From the NCBI RefSeq assembly GCF_030848395.1, contig NZ_JAVDBT010000013.1:1-64000 (forward strand): a stretch of DNA of 64,000 bases. The letters are read 5' to 3'. Made by a program: the position numbers and the translations under genes. The DNA is from Pseudogemmobacter lacusdianii (GTDB lineage Bacteria > Pseudomonadota > Alphaproteobacteria > Rhodobacterales > Rhodobacteraceae). Each line of letters begins with the position of its first letter. The first letter of the stretch is position 1. Under the pieces are notes generated by a model. That model had not been told where the DNA came from. It was given only the letters and a program-made list of their open reading frames with translations, and did no database searches. This document shows, in pieces, positions 39,838 to 49,199 of this stretch.

Positions 39838-40368
39838 TCACTTGGTTTTCGGCGCGAGCCAATCCATCAGCGCCAGCAACACGCCCGAGACCACGAAGGT
39901 CAGATGGATGATCACCATCCATTGCATCGTCTCAACCGAGATATCGGTGCCGGTGTTGGGTTTGCCCAAGGACATGAACACCTTGAGCAAATGGATGCCC
40001 GAGATGGCCACGATCGAGGCGATCAGCTTCAGCTTCAGCCCGGCGAAATCGACCTTGCCCATCCAGCCTGGCCGGTCAGCCCCCGTGTCGAAATCGAATT
40101 TCGACACGAAATTCTCATAACCCGAGAAAAGCACGATCAAGAGCAAGTTCGCCGCAAGCGACAAATCGATCAGCGTCAGCACCGCCAAGATGCCTTGATC
40201 CGCGGTCAGGGTAAGGGTCTTCGGCAGGTAATAGGCCAGCTCTTTGACAAAGATCACCATGAGCATAGCGAGAGCCACCGTCAGGCCCAGATACATCGGC
40301 GCCATCAGCCAGCGACTGGCAAAGAGCGAGCGCTCGAACTTATTTTCCAGCGAGGCTTTCTTGGACAT
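39838..40368 (-). CDS. UPF0114/YqhA (TIGR00645) family membrane protein
   Basis: This gene encodes 176 residues from the ATG at 40368, with CTGGAG upstream. Four hydrophobic segments are visible (about 20-42, 62-84, 108-130, 145-168), as in the YqhA family. Conserved segments are FERSLFASRWLMAPMYLGL, LIDLSLAANLLLIVLFSGYENFVS and VDFAGLKLKLIASIVAISGIHLL in short blocks. The function is unknown. It is preceded by the rpsD terminator, so it has its own promoter. Confidence 0.9.
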   Translation of the reverse strand: MSKKASLENKFERSLFASRWLMAPMYLGLTVALAMLMVIFVKELAYYLPKTLTLTADQGILAVLTLIDLSLAANLLLIVLFSGYENFVSKFDFDTGADRPGWMGKVDFAGLKLKLIASIVAISGIHLLKVFMSLGKPNTGTDISVETMQWMVIIHLTFVVSGVLLALMDWLAPKTK

Positions 40369-40406
40369 TTTGCACTCCAGCACGGGGTAAGATGAGTTAA
40401 GGACGA

Positions 40407-40439
40407 AAAAGGGCCGCCACCTTGCGGTGCGGCCCTTTT
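40407..40439 (-). terminator. Terminator of rpsD
   Basis: A 14-bp stem with one bulged base and a TTGC loop, flanked by A and T runs, lies 27 bases after the rpsD stop on the reverse strand. Confidence 0.85.
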
Positions 40440-40465
40440 CTTGACTGCGCTTGGCGCAGCCTAAA

Positions 40466-41086
40466 TTAGTTCTTCGCGTAGAATTCGACGACCAGGTTCG
40501 GTTCCATCTGCACGGGATACGGCACATCGCCGAGGCCCGGGGTGCGGACGAATTTCACCGTCAACTTGGTGTTGTCGACTTCGAGGTAGTCCGGAACGTC
40601 ACGCTCGGTCAGAGCGATGGCTTCGGCGATGATCGCCAGCTGCTTCGACTTCTGACGGACTTCGATGATGTCGCCTTCTTTAACGCGGTAGGAGGCGATG
40701 TTCACGGCTTTGCCGTTCACCAGAACGTGGCCGTGGTTGACGAATTGGCGGGCAGCGAAGACGGTCGGAACCAGTTTCGCGCGGTAGACCACTGCGTCGA
40801 GGCGGCGCTCCAGGAGGCCGATCAGCATCTCGCCGGTGTCGCCCTTCACACGCTCAGCTTCGCCGTAGATTTTACGGAATTGCTTTTCGGTCAGGTCGCC
40901 GTAGTAGCCCTTCAGCTTTTGCTTAGCGCGCAGCTGGGTGCCGAAGTCCGACAGCTTTTGCTTGCGGCGCTGGCCGTGCTGACCGGGGCCGTATTCGCGC
41001 TTGTTCAGCGGCGATTTCGGGCGACCCCAGATGTTTTCGCCCATACGGCGGTCAATTTTATGTTTGGCAGCGGTCCGTTTGGTCAT
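40466..41086 (-). CDS. rpsD: 30S ribosomal protein S4
   Basis: This gene encodes 206 residues, a primary 16S rRNA-binding protein that nucleates the 30S body. The N-terminal start [21 protein letters not shown] is the alphaproteobacterial version lacking the zinc cysteines. The S4 RNA-binding domain ([29 protein letters not shown]) covers about 97-160. It stands alone, as usual in alphaproteobacteria, rather than in the alpha operon. Confidence 0.98.
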   Translation of the reverse strand: MTKRTAAKHKIDRRMGENIWGRPKSPLNKREYGPGQHGQRRKQKLSDFGTQLRAKQKLKGYYGDLTEKQFRKIYGEAERVKGDTGEMLIGLLERRLDAVVYRAKLVPTVFAARQFVNHGHVLVNGKAVNIASYRVKEGDIIEVRQKSKQLAIIAEAIALTERDVPDYLEVDNTKLTVKFVRTPGLGDVPYPVQMEPNLVVEFYAKN

Positions 41087-41182
41087 CGCTGATCTCCTTC
41101 TCAGTTACGAAGGGCGTTGTCCTTTCCGGGTCTCCCCGGCGACAGGTCATCCTCTTGCGAGGGCCACCAACACCAATGCAAA

Positions 41183-41204
41183 GCCCCGGAATCACTCCCG
41201 GGGC
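41183..41204 (-). terminator. Hairpin between Hint-domain gene and rpsD
   Basis: A perfect 7-bp GC stem with an 8-base loop and a following TTT on the reverse strand lies 66 bases past the Hint gene stop and 96 bases before rpsD. It probably ends the Hint transcript; a role in the rpsD leader is possible. Confidence 0.5.
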
Positions 41205-41270
41205 GATGTGAGGGCTTATAGGGGCTGGCTTGGCGGTGTCAACCAACTGCGATGCAGGGCTTGGCGCGTT

Positions 41271-42341
41271 TTAGGCGGCTCGGCTGTCAAACCGCAAAAT
41301 CGCTGCTTCCGAGCCTGTCAGCGTCCGGCGCGCATGATCACCGTAAGCATAAGGGTTTTGCGCCAGCGCAGGCAACAGCTGTAACAAGCCCTCACGGTCT
41401 GGCGGCGCTAGCGTTTCAAGCGCGGCGTTGGAAGGGTGGAAGCTTTCCGTCTCCAACCCATTGGCGAAAAGGATATTATGCTGCTCCAACATGAGGTGAA
41501 TATAGGTCACCTCGCGCAGGCTGTGATCGATCAGCACATGGTGGTGATCGACCAGATCCTTGGCGGCGATCAGCACTTCATCACTGTTGAAAAGCGACCG
41601 CGCCGCCCTACCCTTCACCAACATCCGATGTTGCGGTGAGACCCAAAGGTCGCCGTCCGGACGCCCCTGCCCCAAAGCACCGGCGCGAAAGCGGATCGGG
41701 CGCAGATGTGGCATGGCATGGAGCCGCGCGCCGCTCATCCGGCGACTGCCGCGCCAAAGCAGCTCTTGCGGACCATTGTCTTTGGTCAAGATCAGATCGC
41801 CGGGGCGCAACGTCTCGATCAATTGCGGGCCGCTGGGGGTGAGAATCCGGGTGCCGGGGCTGAAGCAGATCACACCGCCGCTTGCGTGTTGCGCCGCCGC
41901 TGCGCCGGAGCGATCGATTTGCACCCGCAAGATCCACAGATCACGCCCCTGCGGCGGTGGCGCCCCGTGAAACATCAAAAGCCGTGCGCCCGAGGCGGGG
42001 ACCGGCAACAGTGTCACTGTGTAGCAACGCTGCCCATCCGTCACGCTGAAACATTGGTCTGGCAGGTCTTGAAGGTCATCTTGAGCCAAAGCCGCTGCCT
42101 CGGGGCGCACGGCAACACCGATCAGGCGCCGCACCATGCGCGCCGCCTTTTGGCGCATATCCGTTTCCCCCTCGGCCCCTGTCAAAAGCAGCACATCGCC
42201 CGGCGCATCAATGCGCACCGCCGTGCCTGTCCAGCGCCAAGCCGCGCCGACGCCAAGCATATCCATGCGCGGGGCCGCAACCCCGTCTGCTTCCGTCTGA
42301 GACCAAGAGATAACGAACGTGGCTTGAAACCCCGTTCTCAT
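41271..42341 (-). CDS. Hint domain-containing protein
   Basis: This gene encodes 356 residues from the ATG at 42341. The first 150 residues are variable. A Hint domain (hedgehog/intein-like, Hint_2) follows, starting at CFSPGTRILTPSGPQLIETLRPGDLIL, with block-B-like SPQHRMLVKG and a C-terminal HLMLEQHNILFANGLETESFHP. The leading Cys and the HxH-like positions are kept, so self-cleavage is possible. In Rhodobacterales such proteins are frequent, and their job is unknown. No signal peptide is seen. Confidence 0.82.
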   Translation of the reverse strand: MRTGFQATFVISWSQTEADGVAAPRMDMLGVGAAWRWTGTAVRIDAPGDVLLLTGAEGETDMRQKAARMVRRLIGVAVRPEAAALAQDDLQDLPDQCFSVTDGQRCYTVTLLPVPASGARLLMFHGAPPPQGRDLWILRVQIDRSGAAAAQHASGGVICFSPGTRILTPSGPQLIETLRPGDLILTKDNGPQELLWRGSRRMSGARLHAMPHLRPIRFRAGALGQGRPDGDLWVSPQHRMLVKGRAARSLFNSDEVLIAAKDLVDHHHVLIDHSLREVTYIHLMLEQHNILFANGLETESFHPSNAALETLAPPDREGLLQLLPALAQNPYAYGDHARRTLTGSEAAILRFDSRAA

Positions 42342-42500
42342 GCCTGATTGCCTGCTCGTTCTTGCTTTTATTGCCCGCAAGCTAGCAGGCCGGTGGCGCT
42401 TTGACTATGACCCGCGCGCCACAGTTCTTGCATTCCCTTAGGGCAGAATGCCACCGGTGCCACGGGTGGGCCAGGCTTTCGGATCACCGAAATTGCAGCC

Positions 42501-43427
42501 TTAGAACGTGAGGTTCAGGCTTAAAGAGCCGACCACCTGGCTTTCCCGCTGTCCCACGAACTCTTTGCCAAGCCACGTCAGCCCCAGAAAGATCGCGCGA
42601 TGCTCGCCTTGCCAAGCAAGGCCCGCGCGCAACCGCTCACGCCGGTCACGCAACACTGCAGCGCCGCCTTTGGGCAAAAGCGCGCTGTCGAAGACATGGG
42701 CCACATCGCCACCAAGGGTAAGGGTGAGGCCGGGATCGGGATTGCCTTTGATGGCACGGTAGCGCTGGCCCGTGCTTTGTTCGCGCAACATGAGCGCACC
42801 GCGCCCATAGCTGCCAATCGCCAGATCAAAGCCGATGCGGACAAAGCTCTCAAGCCCTGCCTGCGCCTCGGCAAAGGGCCGCAGAGTGGCCGCGCCAAAA
42901 GCGATATCGCGTCCGATCTCGGCCACCAGCGTCGGATGGGCATCATCGGGTATCTGATCGGCCGCCACCATTGGCCGGGGCATGTCCAAAAGGTCATGGA
43001 GCCCGTCATGCAACCGGCTCATCCCCGATTGTGGGCCGGTGATCGCCACATCCACCCCCAACGAGGTCTCAAGTCCCGCCATTTCAAAATGCGTGTGCAG
43101 GCCAAGCGTCAGCACGCCCGCATAGCGCCGGTCGCCCGCAGCGCCCAGCGTGAGATTTTCGGGCGAGATGAACTCGCTGCGCAAACGGTATTCAAGGATT
43201 TCGCCAAAGTCAGGCCGCGAGCCGCTCCACAAGGGTCCGCGCAAATGGCTGACGGTGTAGGAGGCGCTGCGCCAACGATCGGCGCCATCGCCCAAAGCGT
43301 CATTGCTGAAAAGCCGCCCCCAGCCCAAGCTCACCCGCTCTTGTGCCTGCGCCGGTGCGCCGCTGCCAAGGGCCAAGGTCCATGTTGTCAAAGCCACAAC
43401 ACTTGCCAGAAATGCCTGTCGCATCAT
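42501..43427 (-). CDS. LpxR-like outer-membrane lipid A deacylase
   Basis: This gene encodes 308 residues with a signal peptide (cleavage near AQA, residue 28) and a beta-barrel pattern ending in SLSLNLTF with a terminal Phe. LpxR removes the 3'-acyloxyacyl group of lipid A in a calcium-dependent way. The active-site segment FSNDALGDGADRW (Asn42, Asp43) and a His in SRLHDGLHDLL (likely His144) match family positions. Activity is inferred. Its upstream region holds an AT-rich patch at 43569-43594 that may be its promoter. Confidence 0.75.
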   Translation of the reverse strand: MMRQAFLASVVALTTWTLALGSGAPAQAQERVSLGWGRLFSNDALGDGADRWRSASYTVSHLRGPLWSGSRPDFGEILEYRLRSEFISPENLTLGAAGDRRYAGVLTLGLHTHFEMAGLETSLGVDVAITGPQSGMSRLHDGLHDLLDMPRPMVAADQIPDDAHPTLVAEIGRDIAFGAATLRPFAEAQAGLESFVRIGFDLAIGSYGRGALMLREQSTGQRYRAIKGNPDPGLTLTLGGDVAHVFDSALLPKGGAAVLRDRRERLRAGLAWQGEHRAIFLGLTWLGKEFVGQRESQVVGSLSLNLTF

Positions 43428-43634
43428 GCCCTTCCCCCCCGTCGCATAAGCCGCAAACTGATCCTTCCGACCACGACAATCGAGACGGCCAAGGCAAGGA
43501 TCAGACCGGCATGTGGTACTTTCACGCGCTTCACGGATGCATCAAGCCCGGAGCGCCCCGCCTAACCCCATAAAATTATTACCAAATAGTTAACAACGCA
43601 CCGCGAAGAGCCTCTAGAAGAACCTTTGCTTCCG

Positions 43635-44249
43635 CTAAGCCCGCCCTGCCTGATGCGAGAGCGTCACCGGATCGATCCCCAGCCGCCGCAGCGCCCCGCC
43701 CCATTTCGCGCCATCCTCCGAACCGAAAACCAGCTCTGGATCGGCGGGGCAAACGAGCCAGTCATTGCGCAAAATCTCGGCCTCAAGCTGGCCCGCGCCC
43801 CAGCCCGAATAGCCCAAAGCCAAAAGGGCCGAAGACGGGCCCTGCCCGATCGCCAAAGCCTCAAGCACATCTAAAGTGGCGGTCATCCGGTAGCCACCTG
43901 GCACGGCAAGGCCCAGCTCCGCCGCCCCCTGCCAATCCTCAGAATGCAGCACGAATCCGCGGCCCCGCTCCACCGGACCTCCGAAATGCACCGCGATCTC
44001 ACGGGCCGCTTTGACGCCCTCGAGCGCCGGCTCGGTCGCCAGAGACGCGTCCCGCCGGATGGCCAGTTGCTCCAAAAGCGCAGCGAACGTCATCTCGGCC
44101 GAGGGCTTGTTGATGATCAATCCCATCGCGCCCTCGGCCGTATGGGCGCAGATGAAAATGACACTGCGCTGAAAGCGCGTGTCCTCCATGCCGGGCATTG
44201 CAATCAAAAGCTTACCCGCAAGATCCTGAGCATCGTCGATAGTGCGCAT
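43635..44249 (-). CDS. YqgE/AlgH family protein
   Basis: This gene encodes 204 residues from the ATG at 44249, with GGGAGAGG upstream. The family start LAGKLLIAMPGMEDTRFQRSVIF and the segments GAMGLIINKPSAE and HFGGPVERGRGFVLHS identify UPF0301. AlgH affects alginate control in Pseudomonas, but the molecular function is unknown. It is divergent from the DsbD N-domain gene. Confidence 0.93.
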   Translation of the reverse strand: MRTIDDAQDLAGKLLIAMPGMEDTRFQRSVIFICAHTAEGAMGLIINKPSAEMTFAALLEQLAIRRDASLATEPALEGVKAAREIAVHFGGPVERGRGFVLHSEDWQGAAELGLAVPGGYRMTATLDVLEALAIGQGPSSALLALGYSGWGAGQLEAEILRNDWLVCPADPELVFGSEDGAKWGGALRRLGIDPVTLSHQAGRA

Positions 44250-44390
44250 CTGATCCTCTCCCACCGCCAGCATGCGCGCAGCCCGCGCCAGCCTCAAGAG
44301 GGAACCGGCTGCGGCAGGACGGCCACAGATCACGGCTCGTCGCCGCGAAGTGATTTCCAGCCGCCCCTTGCAACGCCTATCTTGCCGCCC

Positions 44391-45230
44391 ATGACCAAAT
44401 CGATCCTTCTGGCTGCCCCTACTGCCACTCTGGCTTTGCTCGCATTTTTGGGCGGCCAAGCCCTTATGTCGCCCGCTTCAGCCCAGACCTCCAGCCAGGA
44501 AGAGGTGCTGCAGGCGCAGCTTTTGCCCGGCTGGCAAACCAAGAATGGCCATCACATGGCTGGGATCCAGATCGATCTGGCACCAGGCTGGAAGACCTAT
44601 TGGCGCAGCCCCGGCGATGCCGGCATCCCGCCGCATTTTGATTGGTCAGGCTCTGAAAACCTGAAATCGGTGCAGCTGCACTGGCCCTCGCCGATCGTTT
44701 TCCACACCAATGGCTATCAAACCATCGGCTATCTTGGCGGCGTGGTGCTGCCGGTCGAGCTGGTGGCCCAAGACCCCACGCGGCCCGTCCTGTTGCGCGC
44801 CAAAATCGATCTGGGGATCTGCGAAGACATCTGCATGCCGGCCTCGGTCGCGTTTGAGGCGCGAATCGCAGCCCCCGGCGCCGCCAACCCGCAGATCCGC
44901 GCCGCACTGGATGCCGGTCCCAAAACCGCCCGCGCCGTGGGACTGTCGGATCTCGATTGCAAAATCGAGCCGATATCAGACGGGTTGCGCTTGACCGCGC
45001 GCCTCGCACTCCCTCCCCAAGGTCGCCAAGAAACGGTGGCCTTTGAGGCCACAAACCCGCAGATCTGGTTCTCAGAGGCCCAGACTCAGCGCCAAGGCAA
45101 CCAGCTTATTGCGGTGACCGAGATGGTCGGCCCCTCGGCGCAACCTTTTGCGCTGGATCGCTCAAGTCTGACGCTCACTTTGATCTCCGAGCGTGGCTCG
45201 GTCGAGCTGCGCGGCTGCCCTGCCCCTTAA
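44391..45230 (+). CDS. Periplasmic DsbD N-terminal-like domain protein
   Basis: This gene encodes 279 residues with a signal peptide (cleavage near ASA, residue 31) and a DsbD_N/ScsB-type domain. In DsbD this domain passes electrons from the membrane part to periplasmic partners. A conserved C-x3-C pair is present in LGICEDICMP (Cys144, Cys148), next to GWKTYWRSPGDAGIPP. No membrane core or thioredoxin domain follows, so it would have to work with a separate CcdA-like partner not in this window. The start at 44391 is the only ATG before the signal. Confidence 0.83.
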   Translation: MTKSILLAAPTATLALLAFLGGQALMSPASAQTSSQEEVLQAQLLPGWQTKNGHHMAGIQIDLAPGWKTYWRSPGDAGIPPHFDWSGSENLKSVQLHWPSPIVFHTNGYQTIGYLGGVVLPVELVAQDPTRPVLLRAKIDLGICEDICMPASVAFEARIAAPGAANPQIRAALDAGPKTARAVGLSDLDCKIEPISDGLRLTARLALPPQGRQETVAFEATNPQIWFSEAQTQRQGNQLIAVTEMVGPSAQPFALDRSSLTLTLISERGSVELRGCPAP

Positions 45231-45304
45231 GCTCCGGTGCCTCGCCAGAGGCGCCTACGTCTGACAAATCTGCCCCCGTGGCAGAGCGCGCCAAAGCCGC
45301 CGCA

Positions 45305-45323
45305 CGGCCCCTCAATGGGGCCG
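45305..45323 (-). terminator. Weak hairpin after moaB
   Basis: A perfect 7-bp GC stem with a 5-base loop begins 8 bases after the moaB stop on the reverse strand. No T-run follows, so it is only a possible terminator. Confidence 0.3.
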
Positions 45324-45330
45324 AAGGTGG

Positions 45331-45870
45331 CTACTTGCGACGACGGTGCTCGTCGAGCCGCGGCATGATTTCCACGAAATTGCAGGGGCGGTGGCGGTAA
45401 TCGAGTTGCAGGCGCAAAATCTCATCCCAAGCGTCGCGGCAGGCACCGGGACTGCCGGGCAGCGCGAACAGATAGGTGCCGCCCGCCACACCACCGCAAG
45501 CCCGGCTTTGCACCGCCGAAGTGCCGATCTTTTGCATCGAGACGATGGTGAAGACCGTGCCGAAAGCGTCGATCTCTTTTTCATAGACATCGCGATGCGC
45601 CTCAACCGTCACATCGCGCCCGGTCAAACCGGTGCCACCGGTGGTCAGGATCACATCCACGCCCGGATCGGCGATCCAGGCCCTAAGCTGCGCCACAATC
45701 GCCGCGCGATCATCGCGCAGGATACCGCGCGCGGCGAGGTGATGCCCGGCCCCGGTCAACCGCTCAACCAAAGTGTCGCCCGAGCGATCATCCTTTGCCT
45801 CGCGGGTATCAGAGACCGTCAGGACGGCGATGCGGACCGGGATGAAGTCGCGGCTTTCATCAATGGCCAT
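45331..45870 (-). CDS. moaB: Molybdenum cofactor biosynthesis protein MoaB
   Basis: This gene encodes 179 residues of the MoaB/MogA fold, which binds molybdopterin and adenylates it or inserts molybdate. The family block [18 protein letters not shown] and SVGT-type region (here [14 protein letters not shown]) are visible, as is [15 protein letters not shown]. It is the last gene of the UDG-LysE-moaB operon and starts right after the LysE stop. Confidence 0.95.
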   Translation of the reverse strand: MAIDESRDFIPVRIAVLTVSDTREAKDDRSGDTLVERLTGAGHHLAARGILRDDRAAIVAQLRAWIADPGVDVILTTGGTGLTGRDVTVEAHRDVYEKEIDAFGTVFTIVSMQKIGTSAVQSRACGGVAGGTYLFALPGSPGACRDAWDEILRLQLDYRHRPCNFVEIMPRLDEHRRRK

Positions 45871-46491
45871 TCAACGCTCCATCACCGCCAGCCGCAGCGC
45901 CAGCATGGTAAAAATCCCCGCCGTGACTCGGCCCAACCAGCGCGACAGCCGTGCCGAGGCGGCGAGTTTGGCGCCGATCGTGCTGGCAAAACCGCCGACG
46001 ATGCCATTGACCACGAATCCCCCCGCGCAGAACACCAGACCCAGCAGCAGGAACTGCGGCAGCACCGGGCGGCTGGGGTCCACAAATTGCGGCAAGAAGG
46101 ACAGGATAAAGAAAATCACCTTGGGGTTCAGAAGATTGACCACAAGCGCCTCACGGAAGATCCGCAGCGAGGATTGCTTGGCCACCTCTTTCGGCGTGGC
46201 AATGCCCGAGCGTAGGCTCTGCACCGCCAACCACAGAAGATAGAGAACCCCAGCCCAGCGCACCGCCTCAAAAGCCGCCGGATGGGTCTTCAGCACCGCC
46301 GCAAGACCCAAGGCCGCAAGCAGCACATGCACCATGCAGCCAACCGCAATCCCAAGGTTCGCCGCCTGCCCGGCGCGCCAACCGCCCTTTAGCCCTTGGC
46401 CAAGGGTGAACATCATATCCGCCCCCGGCGTGAGGTTCAGCGCCAGAGCGGCAGGCAGGAAGGCAAGCAGGGTCAAAGCCTCAACCGGCAT
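45871..46491 (-). CDS. LysE/RhtB family amino acid exporter
   Basis: This gene encodes 206 residues with about six membrane segments. The N-terminal LNLTPGADMMFTLGQGLKGGWRAG motif and NLLNPKVIFFILSFLPQFV are typical of LysE/RhtB exporters of homoserine, threonine or other amino acids. The substrate cannot be read. It follows the UDG-like gene by 6 bases and abuts moaB with no gap. Confidence 0.93.
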   Translation of the reverse strand: MPVEALTLLAFLPAALALNLTPGADMMFTLGQGLKGGWRAGQAANLGIAVGCMVHVLLAALGLAAVLKTHPAAFEAVRWAGVLYLLWLAVQSLRSGIATPKEVAKQSSLRIFREALVVNLLNPKVIFFILSFLPQFVDPSRPVLPQFLLLGLVFCAGGFVVNGIVGGFASTIGAKLAASARLSRWLGRVTAGIFTMLALRLAVMER

Positions 46492-46497
46492 GTGAAA

Positions 46498-47331
46498 TCA
46501 TTCCTTTGCGGCGCGCAGCCGCGCTTTCAGAGATAAAAGATCACCCCAAGTCGCGCGCCGATCTGCGGCGCTGCGCAACATCGAAGGCGGCAAAAGCGGC
46601 AGCAGCGGGCGGCCAAGCGCGGTTTGCCACGCGCCGCGCGCACGCAACAGCCGCCGCTCGCCGGTCAGCGCCTCGAGCGCAAGATTTCCGGTGACCACGA
46701 TCATCGCAGGATCAACCAGCGCGATGTGACGCTCAAGGAAGGGGCGCATCATCGCTACATCCTCGGGCGGCGGCAGGCGGTCGCCCAAAGGGCGCCAGAA
46801 AATCAGATTGCTCAGATAAACCGCAGCTTCAGTATCGGGGCTTTGCCGCGACAGACCGATGAAGCCCAAAAGCCGGTCGAGGATTTGCCCCTCATCCCCG
46901 GCGAAGGGTTGGCCCGCAAGATCTTCGTCCCGGCCCGGCATATCGCCGATCACCATGACCCGCGCCTTGGGATTGCCATCCCCAAAGACGGTGTTGCGCG
47001 CGCCTTTTTTCATCTCGCAATGCTCGAAATTCAGCACCGCTTCGCGCAGATCCTCAACCGAACTGGCCGAGCCAGCGGCCGCGCGGGCCAAGGCGACGGG
47101 GTCAATGGCCTCAACCTTCACCTCGGGCGGTGGGGCCGGTTTGGCAGCGCCGCGCTGCGCCTGTGGCGGAGCTTGCACAGGGGCCGCACGCACCACGGGT
47201 TGCGGGTCGGGCAGGCCGTAGCGGTCAATCGGCGTCTCGCACAGCGTCTCATCGACGCCGGCATCGAACTGCCACGCCAAAGCGGCCAGCGATGCGTCCC
47301 AGTCGCTGCTTATGTCTGAGGCGATTCCCAT
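46498..47331 (-). CDS. Uracil-DNA glycosylase family 4-like protein, degenerate
   Basis: This gene encodes 277 residues. A low-complexity N-terminus (45-75, Pro/Ala) precedes a UDG-4-like core from about residue 95. The fold blocks are present but altered: GEAPG is GDMPG (129-133), the RPPGNR region is RPLGDR (180-185), and the HPSxLLR loop is LPPSMLR (247-253), losing its His. Only one cysteine (Cys105) remains of the four Fe-S ligands. It may be inactive or a specialised variant. First gene of an operon with LysE and moaB. Confidence 0.75.
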   Translation of the reverse strand: MGIASDISSDWDASLAALAWQFDAGVDETLCETPIDRYGLPDPQPVVRAAPVQAPPQAQRGAAKPAPPPEVKVEAIDPVALARAAAGSASSVEDLREAVLNFEHCEMKKGARNTVFGDGNPKARVMVIGDMPGRDEDLAGQPFAGDEGQILDRLLGFIGLSRQSPDTEAAVYLSNLIFWRPLGDRLPPPEDVAMMRPFLERHIALVDPAMIVVTGNLALEALTGERRLLRARGAWQTALGRPLLPLLPPSMLRSAADRRATWGDLLSLKARLRAAKE

Positions 47332-47482
47332 GATCCGCGCAGCCTAAGCTGCCAGCGCTTCAGCGACAAGCGCCGCGCCTGCCTGAGATCGCCCGCCACG
47401 ACCGTGCGCCTTGAACAACCGATAGGCTTGCCCGTGCCGCGGGGCTTTGCCATAGAGGGGGCGAAACCCGAAGGAAACCGAC

Positions 47483-48445
47483 ATGGCCTTCCGCGCCCGC
47501 CACCTGCTTGGCATTGAGCCCCTCGCCCCGCTGGAAATCACCTCTGTTCTGGATCTGGCCGACCGCTACGTCGACCTGAACCGGCGCACGGTGAAGCAAT
47601 CCGATGTGCTGGAGGGGATGACCCAGATCAACATGTTCTTCGAGAACTCCACCCGGACGCAGGCCAGTTTCGAGCTGGCCGGAAAGCGGCTGGGGGCGGA
47701 TGTGATGAACATGTCTGTCGCCTCTTCCTCGGTGAAGAAGGGCGAGACGCTGATCGACACCGCTTTGACACTGAACGCCATGCATCCCGATTTGCTGGTG
47801 GTGCGGCACCCGAACTCGGGGGCGGTCAACCTTCTGGCCTCGAAGGTGAATTGCGCCGTGCTGAACGCGGGCGATGGCCGGCATGAGCACCCGACACAGG
47901 CGCTTCTTGACGCTTTGACGATCCGCCGCGCCAAGGGGCGGATCCAGCGGCTGACCGTGGCGATTTGCGGCGATATTGCGCACAGCCGCGTGGCGCGCTC
48001 GAACCTGATCCTGCTGAACAAGATGGAGAATCGCATCCGTCTGATCGCGCCGCCGACGCTGATGCCCTCGGGCGTCGATGCCTTTGGCTGCGAGCTCTTT
48101 GACGATATGCGCGAAGGGCTGAAGGGCGCCGATGTGGTGATGATGCTGCGTCTGCAAAAGGAACGGATGGACGGCGGGTTTATCCCCTCCGAGCGCGAGT
48201 ACTATCACCGCTACGGGCTGGATGCCGAGAAGCTGGCCTTCGCCAATCCCGATGCCATCGTCATGCACCCCGGCCCGATGAACCGCGGGGTCGAGATTGA
48301 CGGTGATCTCGCGGATGACATCAACCGCTCGGTGATCCAAGATCAGGTCGAGATGGGGGTCGCGGTGCGGATGGCCTGCATGGACCTTCTGGCCCGCAAC
48401 CTGCGCGCCGAGCGTGGGCGGCAGATCGTCGGAACGATGGTGTGA
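47483..48445 (+). CDS. pyrB: Aspartate carbamoyltransferase catalytic subunit
   Basis: This gene encodes 320 residues. It catalyses the committed step of pyrimidine synthesis. The carbamoyl phosphate motif [13 protein letters not shown] is at 52-64, HPTQALLD (carbamoyl/aspartate site) is present, and the C-terminal HPGPMNRG follows. Full-length and intact. The stop codon overlaps the GTG of the next gene by 4 bases. A pyrC homologue lies 1.3 kb downstream; in class A ATCases such a non-catalytic PyrC subunit supports PyrB. Confidence 0.97.
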   Translation: MAFRARHLLGIEPLAPLEITSVLDLADRYVDLNRRTVKQSDVLEGMTQINMFFENSTRTQASFELAGKRLGADVMNMSVASSSVKKGETLIDTALTLNAMHPDLLVVRHPNSGAVNLLASKVNCAVLNAGDGRHEHPTQALLDALTIRRAKGRIQRLTVAICGDIAHSRVARSNLILLNKMENRIRLIAPPTLMPSGVDAFGCELFDDMREGLKGADVVMMLRLQKERMDGGFIPSEREYYHRYGLDAEKLAFANPDAIVMHPGPMNRGVEIDGDLADDINRSVIQDQVEMGVAVRMACMDLLARNLRAERGRQIVGTMV

Positions 48446-48903
48446 GCACTGAGGCGCCTCAGGCCGCGCTGCCCGCGCATCTGACCGCGCGCGATTGGAG
48501 CGGCGATCTGATGCCCGAAGAGCAGCTATTATGGTCGGGGCGGCCCAGCTTGGCGCCGCTTTGCCTGATGGCAACGGTCGCCTTTATCTTCTGTCTTATC
48601 GTCGGCCCTGCCGGTCTGATCGCCTTGGCGCCGGCATCGGTCTTGGTCGGGCTTTATGGCCGCAGCGCCTATGCGCTGACCGACCGCCGCATTCTGGCCT
48701 ATAGCCATCCGATCTTTGGCACAGCGCGGGTTGAGAGCATGCCGCGCGCTGGCACCTATCCCAGACCCTTTTGGACCAGCAGCTCCAATGGGATCAGCTT
48801 TACCGCACAACATCGCAAACCGTTGAAATTTGCGATGCTCAGCCGCAAGACGGTGAAGGAACTGATCGCGCTTTACGCGCAAAGCGAAAGACCCATGTCA
48901 TGA
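48442..48903 (+). CDS. Small membrane protein with PH-like domain
   Basis: This gene encodes 153 residues from a GTG that overlaps the pyrB stop. Two hydrophobic segments (about 40-58 and 60-75) precede a bacterial PH-like block ([24 protein letters not shown]). Such proteins are common and of unknown function. It is coupled to pyrB and to the next 37-residue gene (ATGA overlap), so it is part of the pyr transcript. Confidence 0.7.
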   Translation: MSTEAPQAALPAHLTARDWSGDLMPEEQLLWSGRPSLAPLCLMATVAFIFCLIVGPAGLIALAPASVLVGLYGRSAYALTDRRILAYSHPIFGTARVESMPRAGTYPRPFWTSSSNGISFTAQHRKPLKFAMLSRKTVKELIALYAQSERPMS

Positions 48904-49013
48904 GCCATGATCGCAAGCCCAGCAAAGACGACATGCGCAAAGGCGGCATGGTGGCGACCGTGGTGCTGGTGCTTTTGGCGCTTTTCACCACGCTTTTCGT
49001 GCTGATCAGCTAA
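48900..49013 (+). CDS. 37-residue single-pass membrane protein
   Basis: This very short gene overlaps the stop of the PH-like gene by 4 bases (ATGA). The protein has a charged N-terminus (HDRKPSKDDMRK) followed by one hydrophobic segment (residues 17-36, VATVVLVLLALFTTLFVLI). Translational coupling is the main support. No homologue is recognised. Confidence 0.6.
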   Translation: MSHDRKPSKDDMRKGGMVATVVLVLLALFTTLFVLIS

Positions 49014-49199
49014 GCGAGCGGCAGGCCTTTAGCCAAGCGCCGCTTGCAGCGGGCAAGGCTGGGCGAGTTGGCTTGACAAGCAACGCCCTGCCGCCGTCCT
49101 CTGCGCGGGTAGCCAGTGCGGAGAAGCTGATCTGATGCCCGATATTTCTTTCTGCGCCGCCGCCCCCAGCGCCGTGGTGGCCAGTCCCTTGGTGCAGCC

